64,000 nucleotides of DNA from Micromonospora rhizosphaerae (GCF_900091465.1 NZ_FMHV01000002.1:62001-126000), one strand, 5' to 3'. Shown: positions 27,449-37,802, counted from the stretch's first letter. The notes: generated from the sequence alone by a model not told the origin. A program made the numbers and translations.

Positions 27449-28471
27449 TTAGAGCTGCTCGGTCTCGCGGTAGTCTTCGGTGTCGTAGTCGGCCTCGCCG
27501 AAGGCGTCCACGACGTGCGCCGGGTCGAAGTTCGGGGCCGAGTCCTTCAGCCCCAGACCCATCCCGGCGAGCTTCATCTTGACCTCGTCGATCGACTTCT
27601 GACCGAAGTTCCGGATGTCGAGGAGGTCGGCCTCGGTACGCCCGATGAGCTCACCAACGCTGTTGATGCCCTCGCGCTTGAGGCAGTTGTAGGAGCGGAC
27701 GGTCAGGTCCAGCTCCTCGATCGGCAGGGCCAGGTCCGCCGCCAGCTGGGCGTCCTGCGGGGAGGGCCCGATGTCGATGCCCTCGGCGGTCTCGTCCAGC
27801 TCCCGGGCCAGCCCGAAGAGCTCCACCAGCGTCGACCCGGCCGAGGCCAGGGCGGTACGCGGGCCCATCGACGGCTTGGTCTCGACGTCGATGATCAGCC
27901 GGTCGAAGTCGGTCCGCTGCTCGACCCGGGTCGCCTCGACGCGGTACGTCACCTTGAGCACCGGCGAGTAGATCGAGTCGACCGGGATCCGGCCGATCTC
28001 GGCGCCCGCCTGCTTGTTCTGCGCCGCCGTGACGTAGCCACGACCCCGCTCGACGGTCAGCTCCATGTCGAGCCGGCCCTTGCCGTTCAGGGTGGCGAGC
28101 TTCAGGTCCGGGTTGTGCACCGAGACACCGGCCGGGGGCTGGATGTCACCGGCGGTCACGTCGCCGGGGCCCTGCTTGCGCAGGTACATGCTGACCGGCT
28201 CGTCGTGCTCGGAGCTGACGCAGAGCTCCTTGATGTTCATGACGAGCTCGACCACGTCCTCCTTGACACCGGGGATCGTGGTGAACTCGTGCAACACGCC
28301 GTCGATCTTGATCGAGGTGACGGCCGCACCCGGGATCGACGACAGCAGCGTACGCCGCAGCGAGTTGCCCAGGGTGTAGCCGAAGCCCGGCTCCAGCGGC
28401 TCGATGGTGAACCGGGAGCGGGTGTCGTTGATCGACTCCTCGGAGAGGGTCGGTCGCTGGCTGATGAGCAT
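27449..28471 (-). CDS. rpoA: RNA polymerase alpha subunit
   Basis: 340 residues. The N-terminal dimerisation domain ([20 protein letters not shown]) and the C-terminal DNA/activator-binding domain ([20 protein letters not shown]) are both complete. The start [12 protein letters not shown] at 28471 follows AGAAGAGAAGAC and matches other actinobacteria; the longer frame is ignored. Confidence 0.98.
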   Translation of the reverse strand: MLISQRPTLSEESINDTRSRFTIEPLEPGFGYTLGNSLRRTLLSSIPGAAVTSIKIDGVLHEFTTIPGVKEDVVELVMNIKELCVSSEHDEPVSMYLRKQGPGDVTAGDIQPPAGVSVHNPDLKLATLNGKGRLDMELTVERGRGYVTAAQNKQAGAEIGRIPVDSIYSPVLKVTYRVEATRVEQRTDFDRLIIDVETKPSMGPRTALASAGSTLVELFGLARELDETAEGIDIGPSPQDAQLAADLALPIEELDLTVRSYNCLKREGINSVGELIGRTEADLLDIRNFGQKSIDEVKMKLAGMGLGLKDSAPNFDPAHVVDAFGEADYDTEDYRETEQL

Positions 28472-28567
28472 GTCTTCTCTTCTCTTCCGGGACGCCCGCC
28501 ATATGACGCCCACGACACAAACTGTTCCGGTGGCCCGCCCGGAGGGGCGGGCCACCGCAACGAGCCC

Positions 28568-29194
28568 TTACTTGGAGTAGAGCTCGACGATCAGCTGCTC
28601 CTGGACCTGGGTGTCGATCACCTGCCGGGCCGGGAGCGAGTGCACCAGGATCTTCATCTGGCTGGGGATCGCCTCCAGCCACGCCGGAACGGCCCGAGAG
28701 CCGGCCTCGGCCTGCGCGACGAGGAACGGGGTCAGCTCCCGGCTCTTGGGGCGGACCTCGATGATGTCGTGCTCCTTGACGCGGGCCGACGGGATGTCGA
28801 CCTTCTTGCCGTTCACCGTGAAGTGACCGTGCTTGACCAGCTGACGGGCCATGTCCCGGGACTTGGCGTAGCCGGCCCGGTAGACCACGTTGTCCAGCCG
28901 CGACTCGAGGATCTGCAGGAGGACCTCACCGGTCTTGGCCTGCTTGGCCACGGCCTCCTCGTAGTAACCGCGGAACTGCTTCTCCAGCACGCCGTAGACG
29001 CGGCGGGCCTTCTGCTTCTCACGGAGCTGGAGCAGGTACTCCGTCTCCTTGGTGCGGCCGCGGCCGTGCTGCCCGGGCGGGAACGGCCGGGACTCGAACG
29101 GGCACTTCGGGCCATCGCACTTGCTGCCCTTGAGGAACAGCTTCATCTTCTCCCGCCGGCAACGGCGGCAGTCAGCACCGGTGTAACGAGCCAT
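28568..29194 (-). CDS. rpsD: 30S ribosomal protein S4
   Basis: 208 residues. It is the zinc-containing form: Cys9, Cys12, Cys26 and Cys31 (ADCRRCRRE and KCDGPKC). The S4 RNA-binding domain is at LVKHGHFTVNGKKVDIPS. Primary 16S rRNA binder; in many bacteria S4 also represses the alpha operon. Third gene of rpsM-rpsK-rpsD-rpoA-rplQ. Confidence 0.98.
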   Translation of the reverse strand: MARYTGADCRRCRREKMKLFLKGSKCDGPKCPFESRPFPPGQHGRGRTKETEYLLQLREKQKARRVYGVLEKQFRGYYEEAVAKQAKTGEVLLQILESRLDNVVYRAGYAKSRDMARQLVKHGHFTVNGKKVDIPSARVKEHDIIEVRPKSRELTPFLVAQAEAGSRAVPAWLEAIPSQMKILVHSLPARQVIDTQVQEQLIVELYSK

Positions 29195-29208
29195 CTCTCT
29201 CTAACCTC

Positions 29209-29616
29209 TCAGACCCGGCGACGCTTCGGCGGACGGCATCCGTTGTGCGGCTGCGGGGTGACGTCGGAGATCTGACCGACCTCCAGCCCGGCGGCCTGCA
29301 GCGAGCGGATGGCGGTCTCCCGGCCGGAGCCGGGGCCCTTGACGAACACGTCGACCTTGCGCATGCCGTGCTCCATCGCCCGACGCGCGGCGGCCTCGGC
29401 GGCCAGCTGCGCGGCGAACGGGGTCGACTTGCGCGAGCCCTTGAAGCCCACCTGGCCCGAGGAGGCCCAGGAGATGACCGCACCAGTCGGGTCCGTGATG
29501 GACACGATGGTGTTGTTGAAGGTGCTCTTGATGTGCGCCTGCCCGTGGGCGACGTTCTTGCGTTCCTTGCGCCGGACCTTCTTGACGGCGGCTCCGGCAC
29601 GAGCCTTCGGTGGCAT
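29209..29616 (-). CDS. rpsK: 30S ribosomal protein S11
   Basis: 135 residues, full length, with a basic N-terminus and the conserved [20 protein letters not shown] and C-terminal [13 protein letters not shown]. It forms the platform near the mRNA exit with S7. It lies 14 bases before rpsD. Confidence 0.98.
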   Translation of the reverse strand: MPPKARAGAAVKKVRRKERKNVAHGQAHIKSTFNNTIVSITDPTGAVISWASSGQVGFKGSRKSTPFAAQLAAEAAARRAMEHGMRKVDVFVKGPGSGRETAIRSLQAAGLEVGQISDVTPQPHNGCRPPKRRRV

Positions 29617-29634
29617 AAGTCTCTTGCGCTCCTA

Positions 29635-30015
29635 TTACTTCCTGCCGGGCTTCTTCTTGCCGGCGACGGTCCGCTTCGGGCCCTTCCGGGTCCGCGCGTT
29701 GGTCCGGGTCCGCTGGCCACGGACGGGCAGGCCCCGGCGGTGCCGGATGCCCGCGTAGCAGCCGATCTCGACCTTGCGGCGGATGTCAGCGGCGACCTCG
29801 CGGCGCAGGTCACCTTCAACCTTGTAGTTGGCCTCGATGTGGTCGCGGAGCTGGACCAGCTCCTCGTCCGTGAGGTCCCGAGCGCGCTTCTCCGGCGAGA
29901 TGCCGGTGGCGGCGAGCGTCTCCAGGGCGCGGGTACGGCCGACCCCGAAGATGTAGGTGAGCGCGATCTCCATCCGCTTGTCGCGGGGGAGGTCCACGCC
30001 GACTAGACGTGCCAT
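29635..30015 (-). CDS. rpsM: 30S ribosomal protein S13
   Basis: 126 residues. [20 protein letters not shown] at the start and the basic tail [19 protein letters not shown] are typical. First gene of the alpha operon proper; a 263-base gap separates it from rpmJ. The gap contains hairpins at 30091-30109 (CCGGCGC/GCGCCGG) and 30173-30189 (GGTACGC/GCGTACC) and may hold a promoter or an S4 control site. Confidence 0.98.
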   Translation of the reverse strand: MARLVGVDLPRDKRMEIALTYIFGVGRTRALETLAATGISPEKRARDLTDEELVQLRDHIEANYKVEGDLRREVAADIRRKVEIGCYAGIRHRRGLPVRGQRTRTNARTRKGPKRTVAGKKKPGRK

Positions 30016-30278
30016 GTGCGGGCGTACTCCTCGTGATGTTGTCGCGGAGGTGTGGACCCGTCCCACCCCGCTACCGGCCGTCCCGTCCTTCCGGCGCGAT
30101 CAGCGCCGGCGACCGGGATCGGTCGCTGCCCGAGCGGGCCCCGGCCTCCGACCGGGGGTCAACCACGAGGGGGGTACGCGCTGCGTACCGCTCGCGGCTG
30201 GGACGAGCTGATGATGTGTTGTCTGGATCTGCGGCCCGGACCGATCCGACCGGCCGTGTCACGACCGGTGGGACTGGT

Positions 30279-30392
30279 TCAGCCCTGGCGCTGCTTGTGG
30301 CGCGGGTCGGTGCAGATGACCATGACCCGGCCGTGCCGGCGGATCACCCGGCAGTTGTTGCAGATCCTCTTGACGCTCGGCTTGACCTTCAC
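30279..30392 (-). CDS. rpmJ: 50S ribosomal protein L36
   Basis: Only 37 residues. The sequence begins [20 protein letters not shown] and ends [11 protein letters not shown]. The zinc ribbon ligands Cys11, Cys14, Cys27 and His32 are all present, so this is the zinc-binding form. The GTG at 30392 follows GTAAGGCAACC; an in-frame ATG six codons earlier would add MGSKAT and is less likely. It lies between infA and rpsM as in most actinobacteria. Confidence 0.95.
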   Translation of the reverse strand: MKVKPSVKRICNNCRVIRRHGRVMVICTDPRHKQRQG

Positions 30393-30483
30393 GGTTGCCT
30401 TACTTCCCATCTGGCCCGGAGACGCGAGGGCGCGACTCCGGACGTCGAAGACGGACACGGGGACGTCCCGGCCGTCGTCAGGC

Positions 30484-30705
30484 TTACTTGTAGCGGTAGA
30501 CGATGCGCCCGCGGGTCAGGTCGTACGGCGAGAGTTCGACGACGACCCGGTCCTCCGGCAGGATGCGGATGTAGTGCTGCCGCATCTTGCCGCTGATGTG
30601 AGCCAGCACCTTGTGGCCGTTCGCGAGCTCCACCCGGAACATGGCGTTCGGCAGGGGCTCGATGACCCGACCTTCGATCTCGATGGCTCCGTCTTTTTTC
30701 GGCAT
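30484..30705 (-). CDS. infA: Translation initiation factor IF-1
   Basis: 73 residues, one OB fold: [20 protein letters not shown] through GRIVYRYK. The ATG at 30705 is preceded by GGAGGAC; the longer open frame has no support. Binds the 30S A site during initiation. Followed after 91 bases by rpmJ. Confidence 0.98.
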   Translation of the reverse strand: MPKKDGAIEIEGRVIEPLPNAMFRVELANGHKVLAHISGKMRQHYIRILPEDRVVVELSPYDLTRGRIVYRYK

Positions 30706-30985
30706 GTCCTCCGCTGTCCTGACGTCGGTTGCTCCGGACGGCCCACAACGTCTTACACGGGTAAACCGACCAAGATCAGAGAACCCGCGCCAGCCGCGGC
30801 TCCGACTCCCACCGAAGCGCTGGGTGGGCATGCCGGAGTGGACGCTGTGCGCCGATCAGAAAGTGTACGCCCGCCTGCGCGCCGTCGCCAAACTGACCAC
30901 CCACCTCAGCGCGATCCGGACAAGACGCCCGAGACCAGTCCGGGCCAGGCGCCGCCGGAATGAGGCATCCAGGACGCGGCGGAGG

Positions 30986-31756
30986 TCAACCCTCGTTGGG
31001 GCCGCGCCCGGCGAATCCGTCCGGGCCCGGCGGCGGTTCACGCGTCGGTGCGGACTGGTCAGACTTCCGGACGGTAGATCCCAATCCATCGGGTTGGTCC
31101 TCGCCATCCGGTTTGCGGCCAACCTCTCCTCGTCGGCGCTTCCGGCCGAGGTCTCCCCCGCCGGCACCGCCCTCCCGTTCCCTCCCCCGGCGCTTCCGCT
31201 TCCGCCGCCGGCGCCGCTCCCGCTCGGCCACGCGCCGGGGCTCGCCGGCGCTCAGCCCGCCGACCGTCCGGAACAGCAGCACCACGCCCCACGGACCGGC
31301 CACCCAGAGGGGCCAGTAGAAGACGGCCTCGCGCGCCCCTATCGAGGAGAAGATCCAGATCGCGGTCAGGATCCCGACCACCCGCAGATATGGGAGCCAG
31401 AGCTGGGCCAACCATCGGCCCACGGGTCCGGTCACCGCTACGGCCCTCGCCCGCCCGGCCACCGCTACCGTCCCCGAGTGGTCCACAGCCTCTGCCGCTG
31501 CCCCGGCCGGGCGCGACTGCCCGGTGGTCAGGCGGGCCAGGGCCACCTGCTCCGTCGGCGTCGGCCCGGGCAGATCGGCCAGCACCTCGTCCAGTTCCGC
31601 GTAGGTCTTCGCGCCGTACGCCCGTTGCAGCCGCTCGTCGTACTCGTACAGGTCGAGCCGGCCCTCCTCCACGGCCACCCGGAGCCGTTCAGCCGTGGCC
31701 GCCCGATCGGTGTCCGCCGCCCGCAGGTGGCCCCGCCCCTCCATGAGGGCAAGCAT
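30986..31756 (-). CDS. DUF1707 (SHOCT-like) two-helix membrane protein
   Basis: 256 residues. A DUF1707 domain at about 12-63 (RAADTDRAATAERLRVAVEE, then EYDERLQRAYGAKTYAELDE) is followed by two membrane helices (about 118-165) and an Arg-rich then Gly/Pro-rich tail. Function unknown; DUF1707 proteins are common small membrane proteins of actinobacteria. The start is uncertain (ATG at 31756 or 31744). The gene interrupts the usual map-infA adjacency on the same strand, 280 bases before infA. Confidence 0.85.
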   Translation of the reverse strand: MLALMEGRGHLRAADTDRAATAERLRVAVEEGRLDLYEYDERLQRAYGAKTYAELDEVLADLPGPTPTEQVALARLTTGQSRPAGAAAEAVDHSGTVAVAGRARAVAVTGPVGRWLAQLWLPYLRVVGILTAIWIFSSIGAREAVFYWPLWVAGPWGVVLLFRTVGGLSAGEPRRVAERERRRRRKRKRRGREREGGAGGGDLGRKRRRGEVGRKPDGEDQPDGLGSTVRKSDQSAPTREPPPGPDGFAGRGPNEG

Positions 31757-31921
31757 GTCACCGCGGCGCCACCCGCCGCCGCCCCCGCGTATGCCCGTCG
31801 ACGGCCGGGCGATCTCTTCCGTGATGTGGGCGACGCCCGAATTTGGTCCCCGGTGACCACTTCGTCGCCAGCCGCGAGCCGCGCGAGCCGGGTGACGCTG
31901 GGAGTCGGTCCGCCCCGCCGG

Positions 31922-32773
31922 TCAGACAGCCGGAGACTCCGCCGGCTGGCGGGAGGTGACCAGGCCGCCGAGCCGGGCCCGGCCGCCGTCCTCGGCGGTG
32001 AGCACCCAGACGCCGTCGTCGAGCAGCGCCATCGTGTGCTCCACGTGCACCGCCATCGACCGGTCCCGCGTGACCACGGTCCAGCCGTCGGCCAGCTCGA
32101 CGGTGCGGGGCGAGCCCATGGTGATCATCGGCTCGATGGCCAGCGCCAGCCCCGGCACCAGCCGCGGGCCCTTGCCCGGCCGTCCGTGGTTGAGCACGTG
32201 CGGGTCCTGGTGCATCTCGGTGCCGATGCCGTGCCCGCCGTAGCCGTCGACGATGCCGTACCGGCCGCCCTTGCGGACGGCGTTCTCCACCGCGTGCGAG
32301 ATGTCCGTGAGCCGGCCCTTGCCGCTGGCCGCACCCCGGGCGGCCGCCGCGATGCCGGCCCACATCGCGTCCTCGGCGACCGCGGCCATCTTCAGCAGCG
32401 CCGGGTCGACCTCGCCGACCCCGACAGTGATGGCCGCGTCGCCGTGCCAGCCGTTCAGCACCGCGCCGCAGTCGATCGAGATCAGGTCACCGTCGTTGAG
32501 CACCTGCCTCGACGACGGGATGGCGTGCACCACCTGCTCGTTGACCGAGGAGCAGATCGACGCCGGGTAGCCGTGGTAGCCCTTGAACGACGGGGTGGCG
32601 CCGGCCTCACGGATCGTCGCCTCGGCGATCGCGTCCAGATCGGCCGTGCTCACCCCGGGCGCGACCGCCTCCCGCATCCGACGCAGCGCGCGGGCGACCA
32701 CCAGTCCGGCGGCCCGCATCTTCTCGATCTGGTCGGGGGTCTTCAGCTGGACGTCCAGCTGGGGACGGCGCAT
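31922..32773 (-). CDS. map: Methionine aminopeptidase, type I
   Basis: 283 residues. It removes the initiator Met from nascent proteins. The dinuclear metal ligands are recognisable: Asp in LISIDCGAVLNGWHGD (two Asp), His in GGHGIGTEMH, Glu in LAIEPMITMG and Glu in HVEHTM. The ATG at 32773 (MRRPQLDVQLK) lies about 90 bases after the adk stop. Part of secY-adk-map. Confidence 0.97.
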   Translation of the reverse strand: MRRPQLDVQLKTPDQIEKMRAAGLVVARALRRMREAVAPGVSTADLDAIAEATIREAGATPSFKGYHGYPASICSSVNEQVVHAIPSSRQVLNDGDLISIDCGAVLNGWHGDAAITVGVGEVDPALLKMAAVAEDAMWAGIAAAARGAASGKGRLTDISHAVENAVRKGGRYGIVDGYGGHGIGTEMHQDPHVLNHGRPGKGPRLVPGLALAIEPMITMGSPRTVELADGWTVVTRDRSMAVHVEHTMALLDDGVWVLTAEDGGRARLGGLVTSRQPAESPAV

Positions 32774-32864
32774 AGAGGGTTTACCTTTCGTTGCGCGGAA
32801 CAGCGGGGCACGTCGGACGTACCCCGCCGTTCGCACTCTATCCGCCGGAGCCCCGGGCGGGACG

Positions 32865-33518
32865 TCAGCCGCCGTACGAGCGCAGGGCATCGATGGCGCG
32901 AACAGTGACGTCCTCCACCGGCCCGGTGGCGTCGATGCCCACCAGCTTGCCCTGAGCGCCGTAGTAGTCGACCAGGGGCGCGGTCTTCTCGGCGTACTCC
33001 CGCAGCCGGGCGGCGATGGTCTCCGGCTTGTCGTCCTCGCGCTGGAACAGCTCGGCGCCGCAGCGGTCGCACATGCTTTCCCGCGTCGGGGCGTCGAACT
33101 CCACGTGCCAGATCTTGCCGCAGCCGCGGCAGGTACGCCGGCCGGACAACCGCCGGATCACCTCGTCGTCGTCGACGACCAGCTCCAGCACCAGGTCCAG
33201 CGCGGTGCCGAAGTCGGCGAGGAGTTTGTCCAGCGCGGCGGCCTGCGGCACCGTACGCGGAAAGCCGTCGAGCAGGAAGCCCTCGCTGGCGTCCGGCTCG
33301 GCGAGCCGGTCCCGCACCATGTTGATGGTGACCTCGTCCGGGACCAGCTTGCCCGCGTCCATGTACCGCTTGGCCTCCGTGCCGAGCGGGGTGCCCTGCG
33401 ACACGTTGGCCCGGAAGATGTCGCCGGTCGAGATCTTCGGCACGGAGAGGTGGGCGGCGATGAACTCCGCCTGTGTGCCCTTGCCCGCGCCTGGCGGGCC
33501 AACCAGAACGAGTCGCAT
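32865..33518 (-). CDS. adk: Adenylate kinase
   Basis: 217 residues, long-lid form. The P-loop [10 protein letters not shown] is at 7-16. The lid carries four Cys ([12 protein letters not shown] and CDRCG), as in zinc-binding adenylate kinases of Gram-positives. Catalyses ATP+AMP to 2 ADP. It starts directly after the secY stop codon, so translation is coupled. Confidence 0.98.
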   Translation of the reverse strand: MRLVLVGPPGAGKGTQAEFIAAHLSVPKISTGDIFRANVSQGTPLGTEAKRYMDAGKLVPDEVTINMVRDRLAEPDASEGFLLDGFPRTVPQAAALDKLLADFGTALDLVLELVVDDDEVIRRLSGRRTCRGCGKIWHVEFDAPTRESMCDRCGAELFQREDDKPETIAARLREYAEKTAPLVDYYGAQGKLVGIDATGPVEDVTVRAIDALRSYGG

Positions 33519-34847
33519 CTACCGCAGGAACCCTTCGTAGTTCCGCTGCATGAGTTGGCTCTCGATCTGCTTCACGGTCTCCAGACCGACGCCGACCATG
33601 ATGAGCACAGCGGTGCCGCCGAACGGGAAGTTCTGGAACTGCTGGTTGTCGAGCCAGATGAAGAAGAAGTTCGGCAGGATCGCGATGATGCCCAGGTAGA
33701 GCGCGCCCGGCAGGGTGATCCGGCTGAGGATGAAGTCGAGGTACTCGGCGGTCGGCTTGCCGGGGCGGATGCCCGGCACGAAGCCGCCGTACTTCTTCAT
33801 GTTGTCCGCGACCTCGGTCGGGTTGAACGTGATCGACACGTAGAAGTACGTGAAGAAGATGATCAGCAGGAAGTAGATCGCGATGTGCTCCGGCGCGCTC
33901 GCCTTCACGATGTGGTTCTGGATCCAGGCCTGGGTCTTGCCCGGGTTCGTCTGGTCGAAGAACTGGAGCGCGAGCTGCGGCAGGTAGAGCAGCGACGAGG
34001 CGAAGATGACCGGGATGACGCCGGCCTGGTTGACCTTCAGCGGGATGTAGGTCGAGGTGCCGCCATACATCCGCCGGCCGATCATGCGCTTGGCGTACTG
34101 CACCGGGATCCGGCGCTGCGCCTGCTCGATGAAGGTGACCGCGGTGATGACCAGCAGGACCAGGGCGATGACGAGGAAGAACATCCCCCAGCCCTTGGTG
34201 GTCTTGATCCGCCAGCCCTCGCTGGGGAGCCGGGCCGCGATCGAGGTGAAGATCAGCACGGACATGCCGTTGCCGACGCCCCGGTCGGTGATCAGTTCAC
34301 CGAGCCACATCACCACGCCGGTGCCGGCGGTCATGGTCATGACCAGGATGCTCAGGGTCAGCCAGTCCGGGATACCGGTGCCCTTCGGGATGATCGGGAA
34401 CTGGTCGCACTGGTTGTTGAAGAGCTGCCCGGAGCGGGCCAGGGCAACGAACGCCGAGGACTGGAGGATGCCCAGCCCGAGGGTGAGGTAGCGGGTGTAC
34501 TGGGTGATCTTCGCCTGGCCGGCCTGGCCCTCCTTGCGGAGCTGCTCCAGCCGTGGGATGACCACCGTCAGCAGCTGCAGGATGATCGACGCGGTGATGT
34601 AGGGCATGATGCCCAGCGCGAAGACCGAGAGCTGCAGCAGCGCGCCACCGGAGAAGAGGTCCAGCAGGTTCAGCACCCCGGTGCTGCCCCCCTGGAGGGT
34701 GTCGAGGCACTTCTGCACGTTGCCGTACGCGACACCCGGGCTGGGCATAGTGGCGCCCAGCCGGTAGACCGCGATGATGCCTACCGTGAACAGCAGCTTC
34801 CTGCGCAGGTCAGGCGTACGGAACGCACTGAGAAAGGCGGACAGCAA
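33519..34847 (-). CDS. secY: Preprotein translocase subunit SecY
   Basis: 442 residues with ten membrane helices; starts LLSAFLSAFRTPDLRRKLLF. The TTG at 34847 is preceded by AGGAGGAAGAAAG; the longer frame upstream is not translocase-like. It forms the SecYEG channel with SecE (63124-63513). A terminator after rplO shows that secY-adk-map is a separate unit in this organism. Confidence 0.96.
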   Translation of the reverse strand: MLSAFLSAFRTPDLRRKLLFTVGIIAVYRLGATMPSPGVAYGNVQKCLDTLQGGSTGVLNLLDLFSGGALLQLSVFALGIMPYITASIILQLLTVVIPRLEQLRKEGQAGQAKITQYTRYLTLGLGILQSSAFVALARSGQLFNNQCDQFPIIPKGTGIPDWLTLSILVMTMTAGTGVVMWLGELITDRGVGNGMSVLIFTSIAARLPSEGWRIKTTKGWGMFFLVIALVLLVITAVTFIEQAQRRIPVQYAKRMIGRRMYGGTSTYIPLKVNQAGVIPVIFASSLLYLPQLALQFFDQTNPGKTQAWIQNHIVKASAPEHIAIYFLLIIFFTYFYVSITFNPTEVADNMKKYGGFVPGIRPGKPTAEYLDFILSRITLPGALYLGIIAILPNFFFIWLDNQQFQNFPFGGTAVLIMVGVGLETVKQIESQLMQRNYEGFLR

Positions 34848-34932
34848 CTTTCTTCCTCCTGCGCGAGGCGGGCCGCCGGTGATGCCTGGCGGGGCGGGGT
34901 GGGTGCCGGGCGAGCGCCCGATATCCATAGCT

Positions 34933-34959
34933 GGGATGGGACTCTAACAGCCCCATCCC
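34933..34959 (-). other. Hairpin in the secY leader
   Basis: GGGATGGG pairs with CCCATCCC around an 11-base loop, 85 bases before the secY start. With the rplO terminator it fills most of the 233-base rplO-secY gap. It could be part of a leader control element or simply stabilise the mRNA. Confidence 0.4.
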
Positions 34960-35034
34960 GGTCGGGGCAGACGTGCCCGGCTACATAAACCGAATCCAAT
35001 GTTACCCGGCGCACACGGGCCAGGTAGACCATGA

Positions 35035-35066
35035 CGCCCGCCCAGTTGGGGACAACTGAACGGGCG
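35035..35066 (-). terminator. Terminator after rplO (end of spc operon)
   Basis: CGCCCG/CGGGCG and CAGTTG/CAACTG stacked with a 2x2 mismatch and GGGA/TCCC loop, 14 bases after the rplO stop codon. Confidence 0.65.
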
Positions 35067-35080
35067 CCATGGGTTCTGCC

Positions 35081-35524
35081 TTACAGCTCGGTGACGGAGC
35101 CACCGGCGGCGGTGATCTTCTCCTTGGCCGACGCGCTGAACGCGTGCGCCGACACCTGGAGGGCCACCCCGCCGAGGTCGCCGGTGCCGAGGATCTTGAC
35201 CGGCTGGCCCTTGCGGACCGCGCCGGCCTCGACCAGCTCGACCGGGCCGACCTGGCCGCCGTTCGGGAAGAGCTCGGCGAGCCGGTCCAGGTTGACCACC
35301 TGGAAGACGACCTTGAACTTGTTCTTGAAGCCCTTCAGCTTCGGCAGGCGCATGTGGATGGGCATCTGCCCACCCTCGAACGCCGCCGAGATGTTCTTCC
35401 GGGCCTTCGAACCCTTGGTACCGCGACCGGCGGTCTTGCCCTTCGAGGCCTCACCGCGACCCACGCGGGTCTTCGCGGTCTTGGCACCGGGCGCCGGGCG
35501 CAGGTGGTGCACCTTGATCGTCAT
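35081..35524 (-). CDS. rplO: 50S ribosomal protein L15
   Basis: 147 residues: [20 protein letters not shown], then [18 protein letters not shown], ending [14 protein letters not shown]. Last gene of the spc operon; its ATG overlaps the rpmD stop by one base (TAATG). Confidence 0.98.
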   Translation of the reverse strand: MTIKVHHLRPAPGAKTAKTRVGRGEASKGKTAGRGTKGSKARKNISAAFEGGQMPIHMRLPKLKGFKNKFKVVFQVVNLDRLAELFPNGGQVGPVELVEAGAVRKGQPVKILGTGDLGGVALQVSAHAFSASAKEKITAAGGSVTEL

Positions 35525-35706
35525 TACTCGACCTCCTCGACCTTCACGAGGTGGCTGACCGTGAAGATCATGCCGCGGATCTCGGGCCGGTCCTCCTTGA
35601 CCACCACGTCGTTGATCCGCTTCAGACCGAGCGAACGCAGCGAGTCACGCTGGTTGCGCTTGGTCCCGATCTCGGACCGGACCTGGGTGACCTTCAGGCG
35701 AGCCAT
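35524..35706 (-). CDS. rpmD: 50S ribosomal protein L30
   Basis: 60 residues, [20 protein letters not shown] to [10 protein letters not shown], the short bacterial L30. The start overlaps the rpsE stop by one base, and its own stop overlaps the rplO start, so rpsE-rpmD-rplO are tightly coupled. Confidence 0.97.
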   Translation of the reverse strand: MARLKVTQVRSEIGTKRNQRDSLRSLGLKRINDVVVKEDRPEIRGMIFTVSHLVKVEEVE

Positions 35707-36320
35707 CAGGAAGCCACCTCCGCCCGCGACGCCAGCATGGCGGCCGGCGCGACGTCCTCGACCGGCAGACCACGACGGGCCGCGACCGCCTCCGGGGACT
35801 CGAGCGCCTTCAGCGCCGCCACGGTGGCGTGCACGATGTTGATCGGGTTGGACGAGCCGAGGCTCTTGGAGAGCACGTCGTGGATGCCCGCGCACTCCAG
35901 CACGGCACGCACCGGACCACCGGCGATGACGCCCGTACCGGCCGAGGCCGGCTTGAGCAGCACCACACCGGCGGCGTCCTCGCCCTGCACCGGGTGCGGG
36001 ATCGAGGCACCGATCCGCGGCACCTTGAAGAAGTGCTTCTTGGCCTCCTCGACACCCTTGGCGATCGCCGCGGGCACCTCCTTGGCCTTTCCGTAGCCCA
36101 CGCCGACGGTGCCGTCGCCGTCGCCCACGATCACCAGGGCGGTGAAGCTGAAGCGACGACCACCCTTCACAACCTTGGCGACGCGGTTGATCGCGACGAC
36201 CCGCTCGAGGTGCGGGGTCTTCTCGACGGGCGCGTTTCCGCGGCCGCCCTCACGGCGGTTGTCGCGGCGACCACCCTCGTTGCCACCGGACCCGCCGCCA
36301 CGGCGCTGTTGACCTGGCAT
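35706..36320 (-). CDS. rpsE: 30S ribosomal protein S5
   Basis: 204 residues with an actinobacterial Gly/Arg-rich N-terminal extension (about residues 1-35, [20 protein letters not shown]). The dsRNA-binding part starts at [20 protein letters not shown] and the C-terminal domain follows. Involved in decoding accuracy and spectinomycin binding. Confidence 0.98.
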   Translation of the reverse strand: MPGQQRRGGGSGGNEGGRRDNRREGGRGNAPVEKTPHLERVVAINRVAKVVKGGRRFSFTALVIVGDGDGTVGVGYGKAKEVPAAIAKGVEEAKKHFFKVPRIGASIPHPVQGEDAAGVVLLKPASAGTGVIAGGPVRAVLECAGIHDVLSKSLGSSNPINIVHATVAALKALESPEAVAARRGLPVEDVAPAAMLASRAEVAS

Positions 36321-36353
36321 CAGCAGCCTTCCTTTTCTCTCGTGACGGGGTTT

Positions 36354-36743
36354 CTAGAACTCGAGCCCGGCTTCGCGGGCGGCGTCGGCAAGCGCGGCGA
36401 CCCGCCCCGCGTACCGGTTGCCACCGCGGTCGAAGACGACCTTCGAGATGCCGGCGGCCTTGGCCCGCTCGGCGAGCAGGGCGCCGACCTTGCCGGCCAG
36501 GGCACTCTTGTTGCCCTCCGCACCGCGCAGCGAGTCGTCCAGGGTCGAGGCCGACACCAGGGTGTGACCCTTGGTGTCGTCCACGATCTGGGCGACGATG
36601 TGCCGCAGCGAGCGGGTGACGACCAGGCGGGGGCGCTCGGGAGTACCGCTGATGTTCTTGCGGACCCGGAAGTGCCGACGCGCACGCCCGACGGCACGCT
36701 TGGCGGCGACGCCGCGGCGGCGCTTGAGCAGCGTGGCGCTCAC
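36354..36743 (-). CDS. rplR: 50S ribosomal protein L18
   Basis: 129 residues; [20 protein letters not shown] and the C-terminal [20 protein letters not shown] are typical. Binds 5S rRNA with L5. Overlaps the rplF stop by 4 bases. Confidence 0.98.
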   Translation of the reverse strand: MSATLLKRRRGVAAKRAVGRARRHFRVRKNISGTPERPRLVVTRSLRHIVAQIVDDTKGHTLVSASTLDDSLRGAEGNKSALAGKVGALLAERAKAAGISKVVFDRGGNRYAGRVAALADAAREAGLEF

Positions 36744-37282
36744 TTCTTACCTGCCTTTCCAGCCTTGCGGCGGATGACCTCGCCCTGGTACTTCACGCCC
36801 TTGCCCTTGTACGGCTCCGGCGGGCGGATCTTCCGGATGTTGGCGGCGACCTCGCCGACCTGCTGCTTGTCGATGCCGGTCACGTGGAACAGCGTCGGCT
36901 TTTCCACCGTGAAGGTGATGCCCTCCGGCGCCTGCACGGTGACCGGGTGGGAGAACCCGAGCGCGAACTCGAGGTCCTTGCCCTTGGCGGTCACGCGGTA
37001 ACCGGTGCCGGCGATCTCGAGGCTCTTGCGGTAGCCCTCGGTCACCCCAACGATCATGTTGGCGACCAGCGTACGGCTCAGGCCGTGCAGTTCCTTGGAC
37101 TTGCGCTCGTCGTTCGGCCGGTTGACGTGCAGCGCGCCGTCGTCGCCCCGCTCCGCCTTGATCGGCTCGGCGAGGACGTGGCTCAGCTCGCCCTTCGGGC
37201 CCTTGACCTTGACGGTCTGGCCCTCGATCGTGACGTCGACGCCGGCGGGTACCGGGATCGACTTACGTCCAATACGCGACAT
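36740..37282 (-). CDS. rplF: 50S ribosomal protein L6
   Basis: 180 residues, [20 protein letters not shown] to [14 protein letters not shown], with two L6 repeats. The internal ATG at 37282 is the true start; the upstream part of the frame lies in the rpsH-rplF spacer. Confidence 0.98.
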   Translation of the reverse strand: MSRIGRKSIPVPAGVDVTIEGQTVKVKGPKGELSHVLAEPIKAERGDDGALHVNRPNDERKSKELHGLSRTLVANMIVGVTEGYRKSLEIAGTGYRVTAKGKDLEFALGFSHPVTVQAPEGITFTVEKPTLFHVTGIDKQQVGEVAANIRKIRPPEPYKGKGVKYQGEVIRRKAGKAGKK

Positions 37283-37298
37283 TTCTACCTGTCTCCCG

Positions 37299-37706
37299 TT
37301 ACCAGACGAAGGCGAGGACTTCCCCGCCAACGCTCCGCTTGCGGGCCTGCCGGTCGGTGAGCAGCCCCTGGGACGTCGAAATGATCGCCACGCCCAGCCC
37401 GCCGAGCACCCGCGGGAGCCCGTCCGACTTGGCGTAAACCCGCAGACCGGGCTTGGACACGCGCTTGATGCCGGCCAGGCTCCGCTCCCGGTTCTGGCCG
37501 TACTTCAGCTCGACGACCAGTCGCTTGCCGACGGCGCCCTCCTCGGGCTCCTCGACCGACCAGGTGCTGATGTAACCCTCGGACTTGAGGACCTCGGCGA
37601 TGTTCGCCTTGATCTTCGAGTAGGGCATCGTCACCCGGTCGTGGTACGCCTGGTTGGCGTTACGCAGACGCGTGAGCATGTCTGCGATCGGGTCGGTCAT
37701 CGTCAT
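37299..37706 (-). CDS. rpsH: 30S ribosomal protein S8
   Basis: 135 residues beginning [20 protein letters not shown] and ending with the S8 signature [12 protein letters not shown] second ATG two codons downstream is an alternative start. S8 represses the spc operon in many bacteria. Confidence 0.97.
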   Translation of the reverse strand: MTMTDPIADMLTRLRNANQAYHDRVTMPYSKIKANIAEVLKSEGYISTWSVEEPEEGAVGKRLVVELKYGQNRERSLAGIKRVSKPGLRVYAKSDGLPRVLGGLGVAIISTSQGLLTDRQARKRSVGGEVLAFVW

Positions 37707-37735
37707 GGAATTCGTCAACCTTTCTCGCCGGGGTT

Positions 37736-37754
37736 CCCCGGGCCACGCCCGGGG
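37736..37754 (-). other. Perfect hairpin in the rpsN-rpsH spacer
   Basis: CCCCGGGC pairs with GCCCGGGG around CAC, in the middle of the 96-base spacer, which is one of the longest inside the spc operon. Could be an S8 control site, a processing site, or just a stabilising stem. Confidence 0.4.
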
Positions 37755-37802
37755 CCTACGGCGAAGAGTCAGTTCAGCTGACGCGCGAAGCGCGCCGGGC
37801 TA

